DNA of 20,757 bases from a virus: the IMG/VR virus record IMGVR_UViG_3300017770_000228, positions 1 to 20,757 of that record, one strand, 5' to 3'. This document shows positions 1 through 10,600 of the stretch, one piece after another. The position numbers were made by a program, and so were the translations under genes. The notes under the pieces were generated by a model, which saw nothing but the letters and a program-made list of their open reading frames with translations, was not told the DNA's origin and made no database searches. Within the stretch, counting starts at the first letter, position 1, and each line of letters opens with the position of its first letter.

Positions 1-1
1 C

Positions 2-3000
2 GACTATTACAACAATCCATCGGCAAAGGTTGGATTTACTATCGTTGAAGAAGTTGTTACTCCAGAAGAAGATGCATCTCTATATGACAATTCTATTGGA
101 TCTGCAAACTATTCTGCTCCTGGGTCACATAGACTTAAGATTAGTTTAACAATTAAGAAATTTAAACTATCTGAAGCGACAGATAAGAATTTTATTCAAC
201 TAATTACAGTATACAAAGGATTGGTACAGAAAAAAGTATCTCCTACAAACTATAGTTTGATTGAGCAGACTCTTGCTAGAAGAACTTTCGACGAAAGTGG
301 AGATTATATTGTTAATAATTTCTCTGTAGATGTTAGAGAATATGCACAAAAAGATAAGAATGGCGGTGTCTATAAGATTGACGAATTTGGATCATATAAT
401 GGATTAACAGAGTCAGAAGCAAGTAGAAAAATGCTTGCTGGTATTGGACCAGGTAAAGCATATATTAGAGGATACGAAATTGTCAACAAAGAGACAAAAT
501 TTCTAGAAATTAATAAAGCAAGAGAATCTCTTTCAAGTGATAATGTTACACTGAAAACTAAAGGACTTCCCACTTTTAATATTACCAACACGTATGGAAG
601 TGTACCTTTAAATAAAGAAGGTGGAGATCTCACTGCATATCCATATATTAATTTATTCGCTACTTATAATGATGGATCTATTGGTCTCAATGGATCAGAA
701 GAATCTACAGACCACAGACAAACTTTAAATAAAAGAGGAACCACATTAACAAGTAATGATGGTATCAAAACAGTTACTATTAATGTAACAAACACAACCA
801 CTACATTGGCATCGATTACAGATGGTACGTTTGCTAATTTGGCAGATTTGTATTTCATCAAAACAAGAGACGATGCTGGTAATGCACTTACAACAGGAAC
901 ATTAAAGTCATTATCTTTTGCTAAAGTAAACAAACCATTACTCAATGCTAATGACTCTGTTCTATTCCTAGAATTAACAGTAGTTGGAGAGAAAGAAGAT
1001 ATTGAATTATTGATGCTGGAATACGATCCAGGTGATACTAATTATCAAAGAAATATATTTTTATCAGAAGCAGATGCTTCTACTGATAGCAACGAATTAG
1101 GATATATCATTGATTATAGTGAAACTATCACACCTTTAGTTGGTAGAGCAAAACCAAGCAACTATTTCTTAAAGAATAGAGGTCTTGGATTTAATTCGGA
1201 CTCTGACATTATCTTATCTAAAGGAAGATTGGCAGCAGGTGGCGACACATACAATGCCATTTTTGGTCTTTCTTATTTTGATCCTGAATTTTACACAAAA
1301 TTACTACTACAAACTGTCCCACAAAATAATAGTTTTGGAATTGGTAAGTATGTTGTTGGATTGACTAGTGGTGCTTATGGAGTTGTTGAAGGAGCACCTT
1401 CCGGAACATATTCCATTGGTAGTATTCTATTTGTAAAAACTCTTTCTGGTAAATTTGCTTCTGGAGAATCCATTAGAGATGAAGATGGGGTTACAAATAA
1501 AATTGCTAAAGACAATACAATTTCTAAATTTATTGTAGTTAATCGTGGACTTGGATATGCTGATGGTTCTACTCTTGTTATCAATGGCGTAGAATACGAT
1601 GCTGCAGCAGCAGAATTGATGCGCTTGACAAACGGTTCGTTCTATACAGTTGAAATTAATAACAAGTCTGCTTTATCTACTGAGTATTCCCAACCACCAG
1701 CAGTATCAATTAAACAACCAGATGGAGCTGCTAATCCTAGCATTAGTGCTGTTATTTTACCTGTACTAACTAGAAATTCTGTAACAACTTACACACCACA
1801 AAATGTAAAATCTGTAACAGCACAATATGGATCTGGCAATGCCAATATCTTTACTGCAGATTTAGTTACAGATGATCAATCATATGCAGAAATTAAATCA
1901 GTCACTGATTTTACTTTCTTTGGTTCTAAAGGTTATAATTTTATAGAATCTACTAGTTTTAGTGCTGATGCTAGTATTTTGCTACAGCAAGGAGATGTTG
2001 TTCAGTTTTCAGATGAAAGCAACACACTAGTTCGTGCTGTTGTACAATATGCTACTCAAAGACAAGGATCTTCTAAGTCTAGAGTATACATGGATACTGT
2101 CCTTCCTGGTAATGTAACCAATACTAGTATTGTTAGATTACGTCCTAGAGTAGATAATGCTAACTTAGGAACTTTATTATTCCCAACAGGAAGCAATCAG
2201 ATTAAAAAAGTTTCTAATACACCCGAAGAAACAAATATCAAATATTTTTTCCGTAGAGATTTTGTAACTACAGCATCTACGTCTGGTGGTACAATTACTT
2301 TTGCTGCTCAACTACCATTTGGTACACAAAGGTTTGCTACTTTTACTGAAGAAAATTATGTTATTACTGTATTAGATCCAGGTGATGCTCCAAATATCAG
2401 TAAGGGTGATATCATTTACGTTGATGTAGACTCTGTAGAAATTAGTTCTGCTACTGATACAGCAAGTGGATTAACATCTGGTAGTATTAGTCTCAATCTA
2501 CCAACATCATACTTTGGAACTATTCCAGTAAATGGCACATTCCCCAAGTTAAAACTATCTGCAACATTAGAAGTTTCAAATGCCAAACCTAGATTAAAAA
2601 CTTCTATTGAAAACAGAAGGATTGTTGTCACTTCTTCTGGAGATCGTGTAATCCCATTTAGAGGAACTAATTACGATAGTGATGTTGTTGAAACTATTTC
2701 ATATTCAGATGCTTATAAACTGAAATATGTCTATGAAGGTAGCGCAACACAACCACCAACTGTTGATACTTCAGGACAGTTAATTTCTGGAATAGATGTA
2801 ACAGATAGATTTACGTTTGATAATGGACAAAGAGATACCATATATGATGTTTCTCGTATTGTATTAAAACCTGGAAAAGAACAAACTACAGGTCAACTTG
2901 TAATTGCTTTTGATTACTTTGAACAGTCTCAGGGAGACTTCTGTACAATTGATAGTTATATTCATGAAGCGGGTGTAACCGAAGACCTCATTCCCTCATT

Positions 3001-6000
3001 CAATTCTTCTGTCTATGGAATTGTAAATTTAAAAAATTTGTTAGACTTTAGACCTAAGGTTGATTCTGCATCAACTATCGCTGGTTTCCAAGATCAATCT
3101 TCTTTGGCAGATAGTGTAGGTAAATTTGCCGGAGTAGGATCTGTAATTGCTGCTACACCAGCACCAGATCTTGGACTAGAGTACACAATCTCTTTTAGTC
3201 AAGTACAATATCTTGATAGAATTGATGGAGTTTTCTTGAATAAAAATGGAAACTTTATTGTTAAGGAAGGAAACTCTTCATTAAATCCAACTAAACCAGA
3301 TCCTATTGATGATGCGATTGCTTTATTCTATGCTTATATTCCTGCGTTTACTCAAACCAGCAAAGATGTAAGAATTACATCAGTCGATAATCGCCGTTAC
3401 ACGATGCGTGATATCGGCAAACTAGAGAAGCGTATCGAACGTTTAGAGTATTACACTACACTCAGCATCCTAGAGCAACAAGCTTTAAACATGCAGATCA
3501 AAGACGAAATTGGTTTGGATAGATTCAAATCAGGTTTCTTAGTTGATAATTTTGAATCCCATAGATCTGGAAATCTAGTATCTCTTGATTACCAATGTGC
3601 AGTTGATTCTCAGCAATCAGTTTTACGTCCCCAATCTAAAGAAGATTCTCTATTCTTAGAAGAACTCAATACTAGGGAAGATCAAAGATTTGTTTCTGGA
3701 TATAAAAAATCTGGCAACATTATCACTCTACCTTACACTAGTTTAAATCTATTAGGTAATAGTTTTGCTTCAAAAACATTAAACCCAAATCCATTTGTTG
3801 TTTTACAATATGTTGGCGATGCTTCTATATCACCAAGTATCGATCAATGGTATGATCAATCCACAGAACCTCTTGTAGTAGATACAAATACTGATCTATA
3901 TAAGATTTTTCTTGCTAAGCAAGATGTAAGAGAAAGTTTTTCAAGTTTACATAATTCCTTTATCATAAACTGGGTTGGATCTTCTCCATCATTTACATCT
4001 ATCAATTCTCTAGGACAAATCAATTCCTTAGAATCCCAGTCTTCTGTAAGTAAAGCTTCTGTTTCAAGTTCCTCAAATATCAGTCCACAAAATAATGATA
4101 TTGCTAAAGGAGTACAATCTTCTATCGTTAGAGGCAATTCTGTATCTACTTCACTACAATTCTTTGCTAGAAGTCAACCAGTTAAGTTTGTAATTAGTAG
4201 ACTAAAACCAAATACTAATATCTCAGTCTTCTTAGAAGGTCGAGATGTTAGTCGTTGGGTAAATCCAGATCTCAAATTTACTGGTGTTGCTGGTAATTCA
4301 CTATCAGCTTTTAACGGCACTATAACTACAGACAATGATGGCAACGCTAGTGGACTGATCTTATTACCTGCAGGTTTTGCTCCTAGACAAAATGCTACAT
4401 GGGGTGGCGATGTTGATACTGTTGATTATGATACAGATTCCGAAGAAGTAAGAATTACATCTGGAGTTAAGACTTTCAGGTTTACTTCAAGCGATAGCGA
4501 TGCTGATAAACTAACAGTGTCTACATATGCTGAAGTTAAGTATTATGCTACAGGCATTTTACCAGAAAATCCTGTTAGTATTATCTCAACCAAACCATCT
4601 TTCTTTAAAGCAAACGAGGGTGTTCAATTTGTCGATAGTAATACAGATAATCCTGTAAGACCAAATCCACTTGCTCAAACATTTAAAGTTGAAAACTATG
4701 ATGGTGGAGTATTTACTACTGGTATTGATCTTTACTTCAACAAAAAGAGTAATAAGGTTCCCGTCAAAGTATACTTAACCAATGTAGAGTCGGACAAACC
4801 AGGCAAAAATATTATTCCTGGAACAGAAAAAATCCTATCTCCATTTACGTATATTAAATTCTCGGCAAATGGAAATGTTTATATTACCAAAGGCGAAAAC
4901 GTAACGGGAACTACTTCTGCCGCAAGTGGTCCAATTGAAAAGGTTATTGATAAAAATGGTGTTGATTTAATTCCATCTTCTTCTGGTAGGTTCTTGCTAA
5001 CAAATGAGCAAGTATATACACTTGTTCTGAGTAACCACAATGGTCGTTCGTTTAATCAAAACGAACAACTTTCAGTTCCATCAGTAACTCTCAGAAACAA
5101 TACACAAGGAGAATTTGGAGTTCTAACTGTTGCTAAAGATAGTGGCAAAGTTTCAAATATCAGAATTACATCTACAGGTCAAAATTATACTAACGCAATT
5201 TTAACTATTGAAAGTCCACAACTTCCTGGTGGATCTGTTGCTACTGCTAGTGTGGAAGTATCTGACGGCAAACTTTATAATACAGAAATTAGTTTGAACG
5301 GATTTGGATATACAGAACCACCATCGGTCGTCATCAAAGGCATCGGTAACGGCGCTGGAGGAGCGATAATTGAGACTGAGATAGAGATTGATAGTCCGGC
5401 TGTCAGAATGGGTGTAGCAGTGGATCAGAGTGGTCTCACAGATTCCACTGTCCCAACACATTTTGAATTTGAACATCCTGTATATCTACAGAATGACACA
5501 GAGTATGCCATGGCAATTGAAACAGACTCAACTGACTATGAAATTTGGGTATCTAGACTTGGGGAAGTTGATGTTTCTACAAGTACTGTTATTACGACAC
5601 AACCTTCTCTTGGTTCAGTATACAGATCACAAAATGTAGACAACTGGACAGAAGATAATTTTGAGGATGTCAAGTTTACTCTATACAGAGCAGAATTTAA
5701 TATCACCAAAACTGCAGAGTTAGTATTAACAAATGAATCTTTAGGTTATGAGTTATTATCTAAGAATCCATTCAATACTAATGCTACAGCTAATACAAAC
5801 GCGACTTCAAGACTCTTCCGAAACAACAACAACATCATTCAAGTATCACATAGAGATAATGGATTTGAAACTTCTGGATCCTCTTATGTTTTCTTCAAAG
5901 GAGCGGTTGAGACTGGTGGTGTGACTTCTGATGTTTTAAACAGCAAATTATTCCAGATTACAAATAGTGGAATTGATACCTACAATATTGTATCAGATGT

Positions 6001-7435
6001 TGCTGCTTCCGGAAACATTGAAGGTGGTGGTGAAGTAGTATATGCTACTTACAACAGAAAATATGAAATTTTATATCCACAAATTCAATACTTATCATTT
6101 ACCGGAACTAAACTAAGTTCTTCTATCAAAACAACAAATGTTGTTCCCGTAGATTCAACAACTAATAATTACACATCATACTCACAGACAGATTATGAAA
6201 AGACATTTTTAAATGAACCACATTATTTCACGAATCAAAAATTCATTGCTTCTGATATTAATGAGACATTAAACAATGTTACTTCATTAATGTATAAGTT
6301 GTCTCTTTCATCTACTGTTTCATATCTTTCCCCTGTAGTTGATCTTTCCACAGCAAGTGTCAAAACTATATCTAATAGAATTGAATCTGCTACTGGGCAA
6401 GAAGACAGATACGGAAGAAGAGATCAAGTTATTAAGTTCTACCCAATCTATAAGTTTAATATAGGAAATACCAGCGGTAGTCAAATTCAAAACAACCAAG
6501 CTATCGAAGGATATACTTCAAAAGCAGTTGGTACTATTGCTAGAGTTGATGGTTCCACAGTTTATGTGAGACTTAAAACAAGTCAATTCTTTAAGAGAGG
6601 AGAAAGAGTTACATTAGGAAATCAGCCAACGTTAGTTGAGACTCTTAATGGTGTAATTGTACCAGCTGCTACTATTGATACCAACCCAATTGAAGTATTC
6701 CTTGATATTCCTGATGCGGCAACTATGGTTGCCAGAAATCCATCTAATATTTTAGAATCATATGATAACATCATTACCGGAACTGCGGTTATTTGGAACA
6801 ATAAAACCCAAGAATTGGAAGTAAGGAATGATACACAACCATTAGCAGATGACTTCACAGGAAGAATTATTGACAATGTAATATACAATAGAAATTCTGT
6901 TGTAAATGATCAACTTTCTGATATCTTTAGAGTAGGAGACTTTCTTAAGTATCCAAATCAAGTAGATGAGGAAGCAAGATTCTTAGAAATTAAAGAAATT
7001 ACTTATGCTAATGGAATAACATATGTTTCGGACAACACTTCCAAAAACAGTTCTGCTGTGGCAAAATATGTTACAAAAGAAGTTGTAATTAATAATCCGG
7101 CAACTGCTGTTGATGTTCATATAACATTAAATTCTAAAGACATTAATGATGTTCAAGTTCTTTATAAATTTAAAAAATCTTCGAGTCAAGAAAACTTTGA
7201 AGACATTAACTGGATATACTTTAATGAAGATGGATCTCCAAATTCACTAGAGATTGCTACAGCAGAAAATACAATTTCTTCTGTTATAGAGAAACAATCT
7301 TCGTATCAAGACATTACTTATAGTGTGTCTGATCTCCCAGAGTTCTCATCATTTGCTGTTAAGATTGTTATGAAGGGAGTTGATCCAGCATTTGTTCCCA
7401 AAATTCAAGACATCAGAGCAGTAGCAGCATTCTAA
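2..7435 (+). CDS. DUF4815 virion structural protein, 5'-truncated
   Basis: The frame is open from base 2 with no stop until TAA at 7433-7435. The TTG at 221 is therefore internal and the true start lies left of the window. I see 2477 residues (numbered from base 2). Residues 1-170 look like the DUF4815 start found in T4-like cyanophage proteins (APGSHRLKISLTIKKFKL, then RRTFDESGDYIV). Residues 390-530 carry glycine-rich beta modules (NRGLGF, TSGAYGVV, NRGLGYADG). Residues 1131-1215 are a conserved charged helical part (RRYTMRDIGKLEKRIERLEYY). Residues 1565-1900 resemble the C-terminal beta domain of such proteins (GIDLYF, PVYLQNDTEYAM, WVSRLGEVD), interrupted by GxGY repeats at about 1690-1795. 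The role is probably a baseplate or fibre-associated virion protein; no enzymatic motif is visible. Family assignment is from remembered conservation, so the exact structural role is open. Confidence 0.88.
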   Translation, partial: DYYNNPSAKVGFTIVEEVVTPEEDASLYDNSIGSANYSAPGSHRLKISLTIKKFKLSEATDKNFIQLITVYKGLVQKKVSPTNYSLIEQTLARRTFDESGDYIVNNFSVDVREYAQKDKNGGVYKIDEFGSYNGLTESEASRKMLAGIGPGKAYIRGYEIVNKETKFLEINKARESLSSDNVTLKTKGLPTFNITNTYGSVPLNKEGGDLTAYPYINLFATYNDGSIGLNGSEESTDHRQTLNKRGTTLTSNDGIKTVTINVTNTTTTLASITDGTFANLADLYFIKTRDDAGNALTTGTLKSLSFAKVNKPLLNANDSVLFLELTVVGEKEDIELLMLEYDPGDTNYQRNIFLSEADASTDSNELGYIIDYSETITPLVGRAKPSNYFLKNRGLGFNSDSDIILSKGRLAAGGDTYNAIFGLSYFDPEFYTKLLLQTVPQNNSFGIGKYVVGLTSGAYGVVEGAPSGTYSIGSILFVKTLSGKFASGESIRDEDGVTNKIAKDNTISKFIVVNRGLGYADGSTLVINGVEYDAAAAELMRLTNGSFYTVEINNKSALSTEYSQPPAVSIKQPDGAANPSISAVILPVLTRNSVTTYTPQNVKSVTAQYGSGNANIFTADLVTDDQSYAEIKSVTDFTFFGSKGYNFIESTSFSADASILLQQGDVVQFSDESNTLVRAVVQYATQRQGSSKSRVYMDTVLPGNVTNTSIVRLRPRVDNANLGTLLFPTGSNQIKKVSNTPEETNIKYFFRRDFVTTASTSGGTITFAAQLPFGTQRFATFTEENYVITVLDPGDAPNISKGDIIYVDVDSVEISSATDTASGLTSGSISLNLPTSYFGTIPVNGTFPKLKLSATLEVSNAKPRLKTSIENRRIVVTSSGDRVIPFRGTNYDSDVVETISYSDAYKLKYVYEGSATQPPTVDTSGQLISGIDVTDRFTFDNGQRDTIYDVSRIVLKPGKEQTTGQLVIAFDYFEQSQGDFCTIDSYIHEAGVTEDLIPSFNSSVYGIVNLKNLLDFRPKVDSASTIAGFQDQSSLADSVGKFAGVGSVIAATPAPDLGLEYTISFSQVQYLDRIDGVFLNKNGNFIVKEGNSSLNPTKPDPIDDAIALFYAYIPAFTQTSKDVRITSVDNRRYTMRDIGKLEKRIERLEYYTTLSILEQQALNMQIKDEIGLDRFKSGFLVDNFESHRSGNLVSLDYQCAVDSQQSVLRPQSKEDSLFLEELNTREDQRFVSGYKKSGNIITLPYTSLNLLGNSFASKTLNPNPFVVLQYVGDASISPSIDQWYDQSTEPLVVDTNTDLYKIFLAKQDVRESFSSLHNSFIINWVGSSPSFTSINSLGQINSLESQSSVSKASVSSSSNISPQNNDIAKGVQSSIVRGNSVSTSLQFFARSQPVKFVISRLKPNTNISVFLEGRDVSRWVNPDLKFTGVAGNSLSAFNGTITTDNDGNASGLILLPAGFAPRQNATWGGDVDTVDYDTDSEEVRITSGVKTFRFTSSDSDADKLTVSTYAEVKYYATGILPENPVSIISTKPSFFKANEGVQFVDSNTDNPVRPNPLAQTFKVENYDGGVFTTGIDLYFNKKSNKVPVKVYLTNVESDKPGKNIIPGTEKILSPFTYIKFSANGNVYITKGENVTGTTSAASGPIEKVIDKNGVDLIPSSSGRFLLTNEQVYTLVLSNHNGRSFNQNEQLSVPSVTLRNNTQGEFGVLTVAKDSGKVSNIRITSTGQNYTNAILTIESPQLPGGSVATASVEVSDGKLYNTEISLNGFGYTEPPSVVIKGIGNGAGGAIIETEIEIDSPAVRMGVAVDQSGLTDSTVPTHFEFEHPVYLQNDTEYAMAIETDSTDYEIWVSRLGEVDVSTSTVITTQPSLGSVYRSQNVDNWTEDNFEDVKFTLYRAEFNITKTAELVLTNESLGYELLSKNPFNTNATANTNATSRLFRNNNNIIQVSHRDNGFETSGSSYVFFKGAVETGGVTSDVLNSKLFQITNSGIDTYNIVSDVAASGNIEGGGEVVYATYNRKYEILYPQIQYLSFTGTKLSSSIKTTNVVPVDSTTNNYTSYSQTDYEKTFLNEPHYFTNQKFIASDINETLNNVTSLMYKLSLSSTVSYLSPVVDLSTASVKTISNRIESATGQEDRYGRRDQVIKFYPIYKFNIGNTSGSQIQNNQAIEGYTSKAVGTIARVDGSTVYVRLKTSQFFKRGERVTLGNQPTLVETLNGVIVPAATIDTNPIEVFLDIPDAATMVARNPSNILESYDNIITGTAVIWNNKTQELEVRNDTQPLADDFTGRIIDNVIYNRNSVVNDQLSDIFRVGDFLKYPNQVDEEARFLEIKEITYANGITYVSDNTSKNSSAVAKYVTKEVVINNPATAVDVHITLNSKDINDVQVLYKFKKSSSQENFEDINWIYFNEDGSPNSLEIATAENTISSVIEKQSSYQDITYSVSDLPEFSSFAVKIVMKGVDPAFVPKIQDIRAVAAF

Positions 7436-7444
7436 TTTCCGCAT

Positions 7445-7651
7445 ATGAGTTACATTAAAGTAGAGGGTCATGATGGTCTCGTTAGAGACGAGACCACAGG
7501 TGCTATCATCAATTTCGACAATTCTGCTATAGAATCTAGACGCAAATCAAAACACCTTGGTTCCGCGTTAGAAGACATAAATATGTTGAAGGATGAAATC
7601 TCTGAAATCAAATCCCTACTTAGAGAGTTAGTAAGAAATGCCAGCAATTAA
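7445..7651 (+). CDS. 68-residue coiled-coil protein, probably virion-associated
   Basis: ATG at 7445 lies 9 bases after the stop of the DUF4815 gene, and the TAA at 7649-7651 lies inside the next gene, an overlap of 14 bases. The N-terminal half (MSYIKVEGHDGLVRDETTGA) is polar. The C-terminal half, about residues 38-65, has heptad-spaced Leu and Ile (ALEDINMLKDEISEIKSLL) and should form a short coiled coil. There is no signal peptide or membrane segment. I see no Shine-Dalgarno in front of the ATG, so translation may depend on coupling to the upstream gene. Small proteins with this opening sit between giant structural genes in T4-like cyanophages. A fibre-attachment or oligomerising role is inference only. 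The reality of the gene is supported by its tight packing and clean frame. Confidence 0.8.
   Translation: MSYIKVEGHDGLVRDETTGAIINFDNSAIESRRKSKHLGSALEDINMLKDEISEIKSLLRELVRNASN
7474..7496 (+). other. Perfect 9-bp inverted repeat within the 68-residue gene
   Basis: TGGTCTCGT (7474-7482) and ACGAGACCA (7488-7496) are exact reverse complements around a 5-base loop, TAGAG. The hairpin starts 30 bases after the ATG of the small coiled-coil gene. No U-run follows, so it is not a standard intrinsic terminator. It could affect mRNA stability or translation, or be incidental to coding for GLVRDETT. Confidence 0.6.
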
Positions 7652-10600
7652 TGTCGCTAGAACTGATACCTTTGAAAAACAAAGGGTAAAAATTAATGAA
7701 GTCGCTGCTCAAATTTTTAACGTTACTGCAGGTGGATCTGATCTATCTACAGGAAATTTAAAATTAGGTGATGGTTCAGTATCTATTCCGAGTTTGGCAT
7801 TTGTAAATGATGCTGCGTTAGGCATCTATAGAAATGGGGCAGGTGTATTAGGATTTGCCAGTAACAGTAAAAAATTATCAGATCTGTCAGCGGCAAACGT
7901 TAAGTATTACAGAGATTTTGTAATTGAGAAAAATAGTCTCGATACTACCGGCATCGCTGTTTTAAATACTGGTAGTAATTATGACGCTGGATCTTATTCG
8001 GGAATTGCAGTAATTGGTGGTACTGGTGATTCTGCTACTGTTGGTATCGAAGTGGATGGATTTGGTGGATCTGTTACATCTACTGGTTCCGCATATGTAC
8101 CAGGAGTTTATTTAAATATTCCAGTTCTTAGTAACGGATCTGGTACTGGTGCTCTTATCGACTTCACAGTTGATGAAATTGCTGGTGCTATTACTAATGG
8201 TGGTATTAACTATGCCACTGGTTCATATACAAACTTAGCAGTAATTGGTGGTAGTGGTCAGCAGATGACTGCTGATGTCACAATTAGTGCGTTTGCTGCC
8301 ACAGTAACTGGCGGAACTAACTATCCAAACGGGGTGTTTAAGAGCATCCCAATGACGGGTGGTAATGGAACAGGAATGCTGATGAATCTCAGTGTTCAAA
8401 ATGGTGGTGTACAACCTGTTGGTGGAGTTGATAGCAGCGAATTCGTATCTGTTACATCTCAGTACACTGCAGGGGATGTTGTAACAGGAACTATTCCTCT
8501 TGCAGGAACACAAACATTTGTAGTTAAATCTTCTTTAGGTAACAAATATTTCCTTGATGGATTTGAAGGAGGAGATTTTAATCTATTAAAAGGTAAAACT
8601 TATATTTTTGAAGTTGTTGATCCAACAAATGGTTCACACCCAATGTTCTTTTCATCTACACAAGATGATGCGAACACTATTTTAGATGCTGCTGATGGTT
8701 TTACATATGTTCTAGATGGAGTTACAGTAACTGGATCAGGATTTGTTTCAGGTTATTTTGGTGCTACTACTAGAAGTATTACATATGCAGTACCAGCAAA
8801 CCCAGCAAATGCTGTTGTTTATTATGGATGTGCTGTTCACCCATTAATGGGTGGTGCTATTACTCACTCAGATCCAAATCCACAACAAAGTGGATTCCAA
8901 ATGGAAATCGAAACTGTTGGTGGTAGTGTCACAGAATTTATAGTCAATGCTCCAGGAAATGGTCTTTACCAAGCAGGAGATGTCATCTCTGTTGCTGCAG
9001 CAGATTTATATGATGTAGACACTGCCAATGCAGGATCATTAGGTTCTGGTATGCAGATTACTCTTGGTGGTAATTTTGGTGCTATTTCAGCATTAGATCA
9101 GATCGCTGATTTTGGTAATGGATATCAAACTGGAGATATTCTTACATTAGCAAGTGCAGTTAGTAATGTCAACACTTATGCTAGAGGAGAATTGACCTTT
9201 AGTGGTATTACCTTCACATCTACAGCAGGTGTTACCGCAATTCAGTTTACAGGTAATGCTTTTGGTAGTGCTAGAACATATAATAGTATTGCCGTACAAA
9301 ATATCACTAGTGGTGGTAGTGGATTAATTGTTGATGTTGTTATCTCGGAAGGTGGTGGTAATTCTTTCTATGAATCTGTAACCATTGTAACAGCTGGTAC
9401 TGGTTACTTACCAGGAGATTCATTATACATTGCGGGTAACACCTTAGGTGGTACTTCTGGTGTTCAACCTGGATCTGGTGGTAATGATCTTGCTATTAGT
9501 GTTTCTACAATTGATGCTGGTAGTCCTCAGATTACAGTTTCCGATACTACTGGTATTGAAGTTGGTGATGGTGTTGAAATTGTTCAAAACATTAATAACC
9601 CAGGACAAATTCCTGGTGGTGTAACTGTTCTTAGTGTTGATAGTGGAACACAGTTCACTATGTCAGAGGGACCAACTATCCCTGGTAGTGCAGATCTTAA
9701 AATTGTCAACTCAAATTTAGATAATTTAACAGTTGCTTCCACGACAGGTATTGTTGTTGGAATGGAAATTACCAAAGTAAGTGGTAACGGTGAACTTGTT
9801 TCTGGCACAACAGTTAATGAAATCATTAATGCAACTACGTTAAAAATTTCTATTAATCCATCAGTTGCTGGCACAATGGTTGTCAACTTTGAACCAGAAT
9901 ATGGTGGTGGTACTGGATTCCAATATACAGTTGGCACATTAGGTTTTGTTAGTGAGGTAAGTATTGTAGAAGGTGGTAATGGATATACCATTGGAGATAC
10001 TTTAGAAGTTAGTCCGTTTGATCTTGTCCAACCAGAAGTATATGCAGTTACTAACTTAGAAGTTGATAAGATTAGTTTTGTAAGTAATGTAATTCCTGCT
10101 GCCACATTTAGCGTAGGAGATACAGTAGGAGATGCTGGTGGATCAATTCTAGCATCTACAGTAACAGTTTCTACGGTTGTAGCAGCTGCTAATGATGGTG
10201 TATACAGTGGGGTAGTACAGAGTGCAACATCTGGAAATGGCGTTGGTGCTACCTTTGATATACAAAGAGACAACACTGGTGCTATTCTGTCCGCCGTAAT
10301 TACTACAGGATCTGAAGGATCTTTCTACGCAGATAATGATACTATCACAATTCCTGGCGCATCTATTGGTGGTAATACACCTGCCGATAACCTGACAATC
10401 ACAGTTAACTCTGTCAATGCTGCTGGTGATCCTGTAGTTGTTCGTAAAGTGGCAACTTCTGCTGGTAACATTGATTACATTATAGTAGATAGATTCGGTT
10501 TTTCTGCAGGAGACATTCTTGTAAATGCAAGTGCTCCAACAGTAGGATATGAGACTGATACTGCCGAAACAGAGTATCGTTACTTTGTTGATTTAAATGA

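Noticed and set aside
221-223. TTG as the start of the first large gene
   Set aside because: The same frame is open back to base 2, and the upstream residues fit the DUF4815 N-terminal region. The TTG is an internal Leu codon.
7474-7496. Intrinsic terminator
   Set aside because: The hairpin is inside a coding sequence and no U-rich run follows it.
7971-8397. CRISPR-like array
   Set aside because: The periodicity is at protein level. The DNA copies differ and continue in frame as coding sequence.
8517-8880. Host-derived plastocyanin (petE) auxiliary gene
   Set aside because: The copper-type motif is an internal domain of an 1834-residue virion protein with no signal peptide. The Cys-His-Met spacing matches amicyanin rather than plastocyanin, which has four residues between His and Met.
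9584-10276. 230-codon open frame on the - strand
   Set aside because: It lies wholly opposite the fibre-like gene and its composition mirrors the Gly/Thr/Val-rich coding strand. No recognisable motif or upstream signal supports it.
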